A stretch of DNA of 64,000 nt from Chionis minor. Taxonomy: Eukaryota; Chordata; Aves; Charadriiformes; Chionididae. Location of the stretch: assembly GCA_013398295.1 (NCBI GenBank), contig VZSF01001351.1:124001-188000 (forward strand). Reading direction: 5' to 3'. Under the pieces are notes generated by a model. It was given only the letters and a program-made list of their open reading frames with translations, did not search any database and was not told where the DNA came from. Of this stretch, positions 25,701 to 37,500 are shown in pieces. A program made the translations under genes and the position numbers. Within the stretch, counting starts at the first letter, position 1. Every line of letters begins with the position of its first letter.

Positions 25701-28144
25701 AAGTCCTTAATGGAAGGCAGTGATTTTCTCAGGTGAAAGTTTCCTTTCATTTTATCTAATTCTGTCTAGTTCTGGTTTTCAGACAAGTGGAAGAGTAAGA
25801 AAAACTTGCCTTTGTGTAGTTTTTAGCATAATTTCCACAGCAAATTGACAAAAGGCTCCTACTGTGAGAGAAATGTTTCAGCATAGTTCTTTTTCTTTAA
25901 TGTAGAACAAAGACCTCCCTGCAAATGTAACTTCTAGCTTTGAAAATATCAATAATGTGTGAATCCCTCATTCCTTTCCTGTTTTATTCCTAATTAAAGA
26001 CTTAATTGGCTCCCAGCATTGAATATTTTGGACTGGATTCTTATCTGAAATACGTAAATATATGAGTTGATTCAGTTTCTAGGTAAAGTGATTAATACTT
26101 CACATAATTCTACCCTTAAAAAATGTGGAAGCAAGATGAGACACTCCTCCCATGAGGACTTGAGGAGTAATGGGAGAGAGGATGAAACATCTCTAGTGGA
26201 TGTGAAAGGGTGAATTCCTTTGGTTTGCTTTTGTACTTTCATTCAGGCAGCCTGGCTTAAACAGTCATTGTGGCGGGAGGCTACCTCCAGTGCCAGCCAG
26301 TGTCTTCACACAGAAGTCTGGGAGACTGTTAAACTTGGTCAGGCACTTGATCACTCTTGCCTGCAACGGTATTATTTCACTGGAACCCTTAGCTTTCACC
26401 TATTCTTCTCTCTGTTCTGTGTGGTCTTTAACTTCTGCTCTCCCAAGCTCCTCCTAAAATTCACTGTGTGTTCCTTTGTCCCTCCCAAATTGTTCTTTCT
26501 GAAAAAAACATAGCTTTAATGATGGGCTGGTAGGAGAAGGCTTTCAATGACCTTTAAGTTCTACTTCTGTTAACAAATAAGGATATGCAACTGAACGGCA
26601 TATACTGTTATTATGTAGTAATAAAAGGTATGTACTAATCAAAACATAAATTCAGAACTATCAAAACAGGTAGAACTGTGCATACATGCTGGTCATGCTA
26701 AACTTCATAATAATGATAGGCATATCATTAGGCTGAAAATCATTCAGGACAGGTGAGTGCCAGACTACTTCAGTTCACAGCAAATATGTAGAATTAGTCT
26801 ACATCATACCATGCTGTTACATCAAAGACTATGAAAGAGTGAGAAGGTGAAGCTAACCTAATAGGTATTGGTGGGGGTCAGAAGGAACAGAATGTCAGAA
26901 ACCGGCAGAAGCCATCAGAAAAGTTTGGTTGCCGAAAAATAGCAGACCCTAGAACATAACCCAGCTACACTCAGTCCCCTAGTTCCTTATCACAGAGTAC
27001 GTTAAAGCTTGTGAAGGTTTAGATAATGAGATGTATCTTCTTCCCATGTACAAATTTGCCCTCATTGATTTCTGTTTCTCTCTGAAAATATGTTAGTTCT
27101 TGAGATCTTAGAGCAATTTTGTCAGTGTTAAAGTTTTTGCAAGTCTTGGAGTCCTGAAAACCGTGATTGACAGAAGTTGCTGTTTGTGTGTATGGAAGGC
27201 CATGAGAATATGACTTGCATAATCTTAAAAGCTTATGACACACAGAAAGCACGTAGAAGTCATGTTATTACAAACATGAATGCCTCATAAGTCCAAATTA
27301 AAACTCATTTATTTATACATATGTCACTTGTTTATACACTTACACACACATGCAAATACCTTTTAAAAATATGTGTTTGGTTTTAGAATATTTTGAGTTG
27401 CAACAGCCTTCCTACATTCAAGTAATGCTTTTCTATGGGCAATGAATCTGGTTTATAAATTGATTTTTAAACAATTTCAAGTGAAAAACTCAACAGAAAT
27501 GTAATAAATAAAAATCTTATTTCAATTTGTAGCATGTGTGTGACTATGGGAGTTGAGAGCTAAGTCTTGTGAAAAGTAGAGCAGAAAATGTAATTATGCT
27601 CTAGTGCTCCATTGTATAACATTACTTTTTCAGCAAAGCTTAAGTTAAGAAAGTCAGAACTTAGGAAAACTCAGAAGTTTTTTAAAACTTGGATTAACCT
27701 TTCAATTGTTTACAATTGACAGTCACTTTATATTAACAGAAGTGCTATTTAAAGGTATATCAAAAGAATTACAATTCTCAGTGAGAAAAAGTTATAGTTT
27801 TTTAAAGACAAATACAAACATTAAGATGTAGAGAAAGAATAGAACAAAGCAATGCAGGAAGAAAGATATCAATAAACATTCTTCTGCAGCTGTCTATAAC
27901 TCTAGCAGTGCAAAGCTGTTAAAATTTAACAGGAAGATAAAATATTTTTCTGGAGAGAAAAAATAGAAGAAAATAGTTTTCTGTATAGTAATTAAATGAA
28001 TTGTTAATATTATGGGATACATGTGACACTGACACGTGCCTATAGTGTTGCGGTTATAAAGGCTATTTCAAAGAAAGCAATAAGAAAAAAACATTAATTT
28101 CTTACCTGAAAAAAGAGGTGAGAAAGATAATATATTGTACAGCT
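19741..28144. other. AT-rich DNA, no recognisable gene
   Basis: I found only AT-rich sequence with short homopolymers (for example A-runs near 23457 and 23847) and random open frames up to about 110 codons. A pyrimidine-rich and slightly GC-richer patch occurs at 26.22-26.47 kb, without an identifiable product. No repeat family I know is visible, though old diverged copies may be missed by eye. Confidence 0.55.
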
Positions 28145-28410
28145 GTGCCTGGGCCACTTGGCATGTGTACGCCCTAGGTGTCTTGCTGCACCAGTCATCC
28201 AGCTGTCGGGGTGAAAGGACTGTTCCTCTCCTCATGGAAACTACTGAACAAAAGGGGGCTTGAGATAAGAGAGACTTCCTGCATCCCCAAGGAGTTCAGC
28301 GTGAACTCTGGGTGCAGGCAGGGAAAGCTCACCGATGCAGGAGCCTGGAAGCAATTCAGGTACAGCTAGGTAATTCTCTCCTAGCCCTAGGGCGACCTGC
28401 GATGAGCAAG
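28145..28410. other. GC-richer island of unknown origin
   Basis: A compact block, clearly GC-richer than its flanks, with several CpG sites and E-box-like CAGCTG motifs. It contains the imperfect hairpin at 28278-28318. Its longest frame (28178-28369) shows no known domain. It could be an old tRNA- or LTR-derived repeat, a conserved regulatory element or a lone exon; nothing in the sequence decides between them. Confidence 0.4.
28278..28318. repeat. Imperfect hairpin with nuclear-receptor-like palindrome
   Basis: The core GAGTTCA (28292-28298) and TGAACTC (28302-28308) are perfect complements around the loop GCG. Beyond a small bulge, CCC pairs with GGG, and then CCTGCA (28278) pairs with TGCAGG (28313-28318). 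That makes about 16 paired bases in three blocks. The core also reads as AGTTCA-N3-TGAACT, the spacing of an inverted-repeat-3 hormone response element, although AGTTCA is a weaker half-site than the AGGTCA used by oestrogen-type receptors. Confidence 0.7.
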
Positions 28411-31400
28411 GAGTTTGGCTATTTTAGAGATTCACAATTTGATGTCTGCTTTCAGTTCTGACACAGTCCCTTGTAATAACTTTGTCCTAAGTCCATACAT
28501 TTCGTAAACCCTTTTGGCTCCTCAAAACCCCAAACCACCCCCCACTCCCCCTTTTTTTTCCCTTACCTTAAGTTGTAACATTTTTAATCTTTATCTGCCT
28601 TTTTTAAAAAAAGTTATAATTCAGTGAAGACAATTGTGTTCAGTTATTGTTTTCAGTCCTGTTTATTGTCACCCATATTTTCGTAATTCAGTTGGACTTT
28701 TTTTCTGATTCTTCAAATCCCACAGAAAAATTTTGCCATTTATTCTTTCTTTTTCCGTTTCCTTCAGATATGTTGAAATGTAATATGGTCTGTTGAGCCA
28801 AGTAAGTTTGCATTATTCATGGCCAGAGAAACTTTCTGGATAATTTCTATTACCTTCTGCTTTCATAAGTAATCAGTGAGACATACCATTAGTAGTTTCG
28901 TTGTATCGATCCATTCATCGTTTATAACTTGTCCATTATACTTCATTCTCTTTGCTTCTCTAGGGACAACGGCAACAATTCTACTCAGAAGTCTCCCTTC
29001 ACATTTCACATAATTTTGCCAAATGCACATTGATATTTGGATAGCCAAGGCAAACTTATGCTTGGGCAACTAATGTGATTTTGTCTTGATATCAAGCCAC
29101 TTTAGCTCCTGGGAGGCATCCAAAATTCAGCATGTGACTCTACCTTTTCATACCCTTAATATTTGCATTTTAAATGTCTGTATGCTAAGTGTATGTAGTC
29201 CAACAGAAGTAATCAAGAATAGTATGAAAAGCAGGTTTTGTACAGCAGAAACCAATAGTGATGCTCTTCATTATATAGCTTTAATTTTTCCAGACACCTG
29301 CAGTTTATTGTGACGCTACTGAAAGTACGTAAGTTGTGCTCCATTTTCGGCAGCTGTAGTGTACAATCCTTTCATCTGGACAGCTGTTTAGAATGGATTA
29401 CAAGTGGTTGAAATGGATGCTCTTTCCCTAGAGAATTCTTCCTGCTATTTCATCTATGAAGAAATTTAAGTATTTCCCTACCTAGTTCTTTGTATGTTGA
29501 AAGAAGCTGTATCTTTTTTAAAAAAACAAAACACTAAAGCCATCAGTTTAGTGAAATACCAAGGGTTATGATCACCTGTGGGGAAATCTGTGATTTAATG
29601 GTGCTGTGTTCACTTATACTCAGCTGAACTTGGCATAATTCCTGAAATGCAGTAAAGCTGAGGACAGAACAGCGAATAACAGTTTAATGTAAGGAAATTG
29701 TATTGAAACTGCAAGCTGTCTGGTGTATAACATTCTATAGACAATTAAGGGGAGCCTTTCAAAAGTGTGATGGGGATTTAGGTGCCGGACACTTATAACC
29801 TGGGGGGTTTTTTAATAGCTTTGTCATAGGCATCTCCTTAGATAAAATCTTAATTCTTGATCAGATTTATAGAATGTACAGATAAATAGGTTACTCAGGG
29901 TCAGATAAATAGAAGGTCTTGTAGACTTCAGTGACAATCAAACGAGCTCTTACCATCCCTGTCAAGTGGGCTGGTGATTGATGACATCATGGTTCTGTAG
30001 CCTAGATTGGCATAAATTGGTTCTACTGCGGGTCTTGCTGTTCCCTTCATGCATCTCACTGATAAGATCTCCTTTGTGCTGAGGCAGGCATTCATTCAGA
30101 CATGCACTACCCTGGGAACAGATTTGGGTTAAAAATGTTTTGAAGAGGGTATTTCTCAATGTATGTTATTTTGCTATTCCAGTTCATCGTGCGGCTTTTT
30201 AAACGCCAAGCAGTGGCACTCAGAGGAAGAGCTTCACAGTGGTAGGAGAAAGCAGCTTGGAGTAGGGGCAGTGAAGGGTAAGACCTCTCCCGGCGTTACA
30301 AATTCTCACTCATTCTTGCTCAAGGAGCTTGTTGAACGTTGTTAGTTGTAACAGTTTCACTCATCGCTGTGTTATTCCATGATCTAGCAAGTCTTGAATT
30401 TATTTTTTTATTCTGTCTGAATAAATCCTTTCTCTTAATTAGAAGTAGCTCTTATACTATGACGCATTATCACAGAACACTGTCTAAAATGAAATTGAAA
30501 ATGTTGTTTTTCTCCTTCTCAGACTCCTCCTTTATTTAAGGATTCTTCCGCATTTTACTTCCCTATTAAATAATTGTTCTCATGTCTTGATGGAAGAATA
30601 TAATAAGTATTTTTTTCTTTCTTATTGTTATCTTCCTTAAAAAAATAATATTCAATGCAGAAATAGATATGGTCACTATTTGGAAATAAAATAAGACCAG
30701 ACAAATGCACTGAGCTGTGAGGAAATTGTGAAATGATATTGTAACACTTCTTCTGTGTTCACATGTTGCTTATTTAATTTATTTCTTAATTAGTTTGTAT
30801 TTTTCAAAAGTGGCTTATGTAAATTTTGTATTTTTAAGCACTGAGGCATGGTACAGTGAATGACACTGTACTGTTACTTTAAATATTATGCACTACTTTA
30901 GCCTACTAAGGAAATAAATTTTGAATATTTTTTGGTGATATTTCACTTTCCAAACCACCAAGGCAATGTGTTTGACAAAATTAAGTCTCTGATGGGGAAA
31001 AAAGGAGGGTGGAGGAAATATCAGAAATTTCCAATTATTATTCCTGATAAAACATTTTTCACAAAATTAGATAGACTCCCTTGAAAATAATTTGCAAGTA
31101 TTAGATTCTGAGTACTTCAGAAATCTACCTGTTTAATTTCTTAAACAGGACACAATAATTAAATGCACTAAAAAGTGACAAGATATTGAGGCCACAGTTA
31201 CACATTACTGAAGAGATGATAAAATCCTAGTGAGGATATTCTGAGTCCTGTGATCAGCTGCAAGTATGGGGTGTCATTGAGGAATACCAGCCCTTTCCTC
31301 TGTGTATTTTACATTGTGTACTTTAAAAATGAGTGCTGTGGCACCAGCTTAGGATTTGTTTTCCTGTAATGGTTTGTGTTTTCATCATTACCGAATATCT

Positions 31401-33010
31401 GAGTAGTTGAACAACAGGCGACCAAAAACTTCATATAAATAAAAATGTGAAGGGCTTCAACGTAAAAGAGAAGATCAAGTCCTTCTGGAGTTGTAGGTGG
31501 TTTAGTGCAAGAGTGTAAAGGTAATAGTCTTAATAGATCTCTCTTGCACTTCCGCTGTGCGTGTATGTGCCCATTTACTTCTTGACAGTCCCTGTTTTGC
31601 TCTTGCTACTTTGTCTCTACCTCTTAATGGGAGAAATGCTTTATTTTCTGTTTCCGTGTTGCCTGCTACCCTGACTCTTTCACTGCTGAATATTAGACTG
31701 CTGCCTTGGCCCTGTTGAATTTACTCCTGGATAGCTTCCGACTGTCAAGCCACGTTTCTTCAAAATTCTGAGTAACTCCACCTTTTATTCTGGGCTTTAT
31801 AAAGCTTTCCAATAGCTAGATAGTAATGGTTTTGATAGCATATATCCAGAGGTTTTCTCTTCAATTAAGGTGAAGTTAGAGAAAAGTTTAGTGAAACATA
31901 ATGTGAAGACATCTAGCTCACCTAGGCTTGAAATGTTGCAGTCCACTTTTATCCTGATCAAGAGCAAGCAAGAAAAAAAAATCACAATCCTCCATTAAGG
32001 AAAATTTCTTTGGAGATACATACTTTTATCTTCTAATTTTTTTGTGTATCTATATTGATGTAAAGACAGAAATAAACAAATATTTTTTTGAATCGGAGAT
32101 GATTTCCCCCCCCCACCGGCGCCCGCCCNCTGGTTGGATTCTCTGTGGCTCATAATTAGTGCAAGTCATGATCTTGCTGGGTCCTCTGGCTGTGGACAGA
32201 AAGTGTTCTCTGCTCTCATGCCCACACACAGACTGCCATTCTCTGAGTATTGTTCAGAAGTTGCTGAAGGTGAAGGACAGAGTAAGGTGACAGGATTTGC
32301 TGACAGGCAAAATTTAACCATGCACTGATGTTTGGTTTTAGTAAGACATTTTCATTTAATGTTGAGGCTTTATTTGCGTTAGCAAGGCTTTTTAACTAAA
32401 GCTAGAGATGTTCAATAAATTCTCCTTGCACAGAGGGAAACTTGTTATGCTATGAAGGTAAAAAAATCTGTCATTCACAAGCACAATGTGGTGAAACATT
32501 TAAATTCTTCTTAGTAAAACCTTCTAATCTTGGAAATCTAACTTCCCTGTCATGGTTTCTAAGGTGATATTGTAAAAAAGTTACATTGTTTAATTAATAA
32601 AGTAACTGACAACAAGGGTTAGAACATGTGGAGACACTGTAATAAAAGCTTTATTGTTTCCAACAGTGTTCTGGTTTAACTAGTAATCTTTTATTATGAA
32701 TAAACCAAATCTTGAAGGAATATTTACTTTCTTAGGCACTTGTGCACTTACTACAAGTCCTTAGAGACCAAAAAAAAGGCCTGAATTCCCTTGTGTTGCT
32801 GTGACTGTTAGGATGTGAAAATGGGAAAGGATTGCAGGGAGAAAAACAAGAAAGTGCCCTGGATTTCATGACAGAGAATTAACTGAAAAATCATACTGAA
32901 AGAAATAGTTTGCACCCTTCCCAAACATTATACATTTCATATTGCTTTTTGTGCTTAAGGATGGTAAAAGAATTTCACTTCTTCAGGAAAGCTCTTTCCA
33001 GTTTCTTCCT
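28411..33010. other. AT-rich DNA, no recognisable gene
   Basis: This stretch has C-rich then T-rich low complexity at about 28517-28560, an exon-like patch at 30180-30280 with an acceptor-like CTATTCCAG and a donor-like GGGTAAGA but no recognisable peptide, and the undetermined base noted separately. Nothing else can be named. Confidence 0.55.
32106..32130. other. C-run, GC-rich stretch and undetermined base
   Basis: A run of nine C is followed by ACCGGCGCCCGCCC and a single N at 32129, the only undetermined base in the window. Such extreme GC-richness is foreign to the AT-rich flanks. It suggests a sequencing or gap-filling problem, or a collapsed GC-rich repeat, rather than a biological feature. 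Confidence 0.8.
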
Positions 33011-33065
33011 GGGGTGGTATTAGATCCACGCTGCGCTTGAGCAGGGCTCTGACTAGATGTTATCT
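33011..33065 (+). mobile_element. Possible ancient CR1 tail fragment
   Basis: The stretch GGTATTAGATCCACGC followed by TTGAGCAGGGCTCTGACTAG resembles the CR1 3' UTR motif seen in better copies (compare GCAGGGGGTTTGGACTAGG in the 7.36-kb copy). The expected CCTTCCAACC motif and terminal octamers are absent, so the copy would be old and clipped. The similarity is short and may be fortuitous. Confidence 0.4.
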
Positions 33066-34239
33066 AGCGAATGAAACCGTGACACTGATACACTTCTGTG
33101 AAGGGGATGCAGGGGAACATATGCCAAAAGGAGTGTGGTACAGATTACAGTGCTGTCATGCTGGATTAGGTGTGTTTTCAATGCATCAGGTGCTTCAAGA
33201 AAGGGAAGGGGGCTAAAGGGGAAGGACCACTATTCTACTTTCTGAAATACAAGGTGGAGGCTTAAGGCACTGTTCAGGCAGTTTTATTCAGAGAGTACAT
33301 CTTTCAGTCTGAATTTATCAAACTTGAAGCTTTGTTGCACTTCTACCTTAACTAAATTTATACATGGGGCTCGTAATAGACCAAACTAAAGGATTCTTAT
33401 TTCAGACACAGACCAACTATTAAAACATGTTATGGAGACATGTGAGCATGAGACCTCAGTTAGGTTTATCAACAGAAAGACCACCAATTGTTTTCAATAT
33501 TGATGTATAGATGAGTCACAGCTGTAACACATTATCACCTCAGCTAGCTTAATGAATGGGCAGAGTTCAGTGCTCAAATGCTAAAGCCCTGGGCTAACAC
33601 GCTGAGGTGACATTCAAGGTCTCAGCAGATGTTCACCATCTTGTTGGACTCTGTAGCGTGCTCTGTTACGCTCTGGTTCTGGGAAATACATGTAGAGTCT
33701 GCTTTGGTATATCAGTGCCGGATATGTCCTGCAAGGAGGAAGGATAGAAAATGTAGGAGAAATATGTGACAGTTGAGTGTTAGTGAGCCTCTCATCATTG
33801 AGTTATCGAAGAAAATAGTTTAACCCTGAGCATATATCTGACCTGTTCCAAATTTAATTTAAAATGTCTAAAGCTGACAAGGTTTTAAGCTGTGTTTTCC
33901 AACCTCAGTTATGATTGTTCCAGTTCTTCTATTTAAAAATAGCTTCACTTTACACTTCTGTAATTGAAAGACCTAGCTCATGTTCTTGCGTGTAGTATCT
34001 GGGGTAACGGATACTAAATAATCAGGAGTGAAAGGAAACTGTAAGTCATTATCTTCCTCTCATGTGACTTCCTTGTAACTGTTCCTTGTAGTGTGTCTTC
34101 TGTAACCATTTTTTTTATAGTAGGTACACAACACTGTAATAATTTTGCCATTGAAATGCTGATGGGCTTTTGTAGTTTCTTTTGTTCTCTGTTTGCATTT
34201 TATTTTTAAGTAATATATTCTCAGCCCAAAGTGTATCTC
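33066..34239. other. AT-rich DNA, no recognisable gene
   Basis: TCACCTCAGC (33535-33544) and GCTGAGGTGA (33601-33610) form a perfect inverted repeat with a 56-base loop. The sequence between and after them (to about 33650) has a faint tRNA-like flavour with ACATTCAAGGTC as a poor B-box match. I do not call a tRNA or SINE from this. Nothing else is recognisable. Confidence 0.5.
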
Positions 34240-34560
34240 TCCTCTGTGCTGTAGGTTCAGCCTTTGAGGTAAGGGGCACCCCCCTCTGCTCCTTATCCCG
34301 TCTCTGGGTTGAGTGTTCCAGCTGTGTCTGGGCTTCAGGGGGGAAAGGTACAGTCTTTAGCATACTTGTGCTTTGGGCTATAAAAGAGGGCCTCTGCCTT
34401 AATATACCCAGGATTTCTCTGAGGGGAGACCTGGATGAGTGAGGGTCGGGCATACAGCACGGCCACCTCTTCTTGTGAAGGAAGGGCAGAGACAGGCTGC
34501 AGGCTGGAGCCAAGGATGTGGAGTGCACTGGAGAATGGGTGTCTGGCCCATACCAAAATT
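34240..34560 (+). promoter_or_regulatory. GC-richer island with TATA box, promoter or LTR candidate
   Basis: A strong TATA box, TATAAAAG at 34379-34386, is flanked by G-rich sequence inside a 320-bp GC-richer island. A transcript starting about 30 bases later would run through 34410-34560, with no clear coding frame. Frames are open on both strands across the island (137 codons on the minus strand, 34115-34528), again without a known domain. The pattern would suit either a cellular promoter or the U3-R part of a solo LTR. No matching LTR ends, primer-binding site or polyadenylation signal could be located. Confidence 0.3.
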
Positions 34561-37500
34561 TCAGATTATGACATCATCAAAAAACCACATGGTCATGTGT
34601 TAAAGACTGCCTAATCACAACAATAATTATATAGACTCTTACGCTAAGTATCTTCTTAAATACTGTCTTCGCTCCAGAGTATTTCCACCTGAGAGAGGTA
34701 GGTGAAACTCAACCTTAGGGAAATCATCAGAAGATGGGAGAAAAAAATTCTAAAGTGTGAAATCCTGAGTACCTTCAGAGTTCTAGAACTATTTTTAGTT
34801 TCAAGGCATCTACTTTCCTATGCATCTAGATGCATTTGTATCATTTTGAATAGTCAGAAGTTAACATGGTACATGCTTTCAGAACAAATACTCAGCAAAA
34901 CTGTAGCACATGTTGAGTTACTATCTGTCTCTCCTTCAAAAGGCAGTGTGGTGAGAATTTTTTCTACCTAGAGATAACAATAAATTCTTATGCGTGTGTA
35001 TGCGTGCTGTACTAGTATGATCTAAAGGTTTGGCCCTGTAGATCCTTAGGAAACTTCTGTACCTCAAATATGCAGTGTTAAATCGGAGCACATAAGATAC
35101 ACTGAGCTGGAGTTTGGCTATGTCATTGTGCTGCATTGTAGTGGTTGGTCTGTAAACCCTTTTGATTTCCAGCGTTCAAGTTCATTCTCTGTGCAGCCCT
35201 AGCCTTGCTGTGCTCTCAATGCATTATGCTGCCTGAATGCAAAAGGTTATCTCCAAAGCAGGTGGGATGATACAGCCCAGCAAACCTTTAAATGAAGCAG
35301 CTATATTGGTAAACAAGAAGACAGAGTTCCTTGAAACCTAACCTGGTGAAGTGACATAGCTGTTTGGCAAGACAGAGGAGACTTCTGAACTCACAGACAC
35401 ATGTGTGTGCATATATATATTTAATTTCTGCATTCTATGTATGTAATTTATAGAATAGAATTTAGACATTGTATATATACATTCTATTAAGAGTGGTTCT
35501 ATTGAAATTTCAGTACACTGCTGTATTGCTCTGCTAAATCAAAATCCCTTGTGACATCAGGTGTATACAGAGGAGTAAAATTGGTATTAAGCATTAAACC
35601 CTCTTCATGCTGGAATATCTTAAAGGACGTGAGAGAATATTGAACTCTGACGGGGAATATTTTCTCTAAGTCCACACCATGTCTATTCAGGGAACGCAAG
35701 TGGATATGTATTGGTGATGTCTTTCTGCTGTTTTACATTAGTTTCACGAGTCTTCTGTATTTTCTGACAAAAGAAATTAAACTTTGTTCTGAAGAGATCA
35801 TGTCATATCTGTATGTGCTGTTACTGTCATTGTGCTCCCTCTAGGATCTTGTTGTTAACCTAATCTGAATACCAGAATAATAATCTGTATACCAGAAGGT
35901 GTATGCTGAATAGTCCTTCAAGAAGTAGTTAGTGAAATTAATCACATCTTTCCTCATAGTGTTGAATATCTTCTGGTGTTCATAGCAAACATTCATATAT
36001 GGTTTAGGATGGAGTATATATTAGATATACTAATATGAATCTTAACTTCAGGATATTTTACACTGGTCTTCTCTTTCTTATTCTTTTCTGTGCGGCATTA
36101 AAACCATACCAGTCTGCTGTCATAGTGCAGAAGAGAAACTGTTGATGTGCAGAAGGTCCTGTTGATGCCCAGTAGAAATGCCTTCTGTTCCAAGGTCTGG
36201 CTACTGAAGATGTCTTCAGACTTTAATGAGCTTCCAGAAAGTTTTGTTTCAAGAAAGATAAGAAAATGGCAGAAACTTTGTAAGGTTTTGATTAATGAAA
36301 GGAATATAAAATTGGTCTGTTGTTGTTTTTTTTAATTGAAAAAAACCCAAACGTAGGAAATACGCATGTCAAAACATCAGTCATGTTGAACTGGCATATT
36401 GTTTTTTATTGGTAACATATGACTGTCCCATTGATTGATTTGTGTTTTCATCAATACATTAATTGATCTTCAACTTGATCTTTTTAGCTCTTTTTAGGAT
36501 ATCTAAGATGATAGAGGTGTTGTATAATTGAATTTTATCACAGAGAGAAACCAACATATTGACCTATCATTAACGGGGTATGTGTTAGACAGAAGAAGGT
36601 AGCTGTGGATCTGCTAGGTATGTATTATATTTTGTCACTTACTCAATACGATACAGCCATATGTGAAAGCTGATGCTGAGCCCAAAGTAGTAAAATCAGA
36701 GGTTTATTAACCTGGGTATATGTTTCTGTTCTAACATTCGGTAATAACTACTAGACTTTTTATTTTCAATCAAGGTATAACAAAGTTTTCTGTCTCATTA
36801 GTGTTAAAGATCTCTCACTTGTTGCCTAATGGCCTGAGATGATTCCTTCAGTAACCAATTCTTTTATCAATAAACCAAAATCAGTGTCTATATTGCTATG
36901 GCTTCTCTCCCCCCTGCCCACCCCTTTCCTTTATTTGACCTTTTCACTTCTCAGCAAGACTCCCAGTGACTGTTTCAATATAGCAAAGCACACGTGCGAG
37001 TTGGTAACTGCTCATGGTTAGGAAGCTGGTAATGGCTGTTGATTATACTCTTTTGTTACTATCACACATTACAAAGAAAAAGGCTCCAATCTAGCAGCAT
37101 AAAAAGGAGGAGGTTATTGTGCTATCTGACTGTTTTGTTACGGCATCCAGTTGTAACACCCTCTTTAGTAAGTGTATGTGTATCTCAAGCTATGTATCTG
37201 ATGGGAAATCATGCTTCTGAAAACATACTCACTAGTGTAAGTACCACCCTAAGCATTCATATTTTACCATGGTCAGGACAGTTAATCATAATCTTGATGG
37301 TTTGGTGGAAGACCTGCTTTTCCATGAGCAAATGGTCTTATTGAGACAACTGCAAAAATACTGAGATGTAATAATTAATTTTAAAGGTGAAATTCAAGTA
37401 GATATGAAGAATCTCTGCAAAAATCTCCAAAAAAAGTTTCCAAACAATGAGATCTGATGGGATTCTCCGTGCAGAAACTTCTTACCTCTTCACAGAAGAG

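Noticed and set aside
30172..30283. Exon-like segment with acceptor- and donor-like ends
   Set aside because: The splice signals are ordinary matches, and the encoded peptide resembles no protein I know. Without alignment or RNA support it cannot be called an exon.
34115..34528. 137-codon minus-strand frame
   Set aside because: It spans the GC-richer island and AT-rich flank alike, has no domain, and a plus-strand frame covers the same bases.
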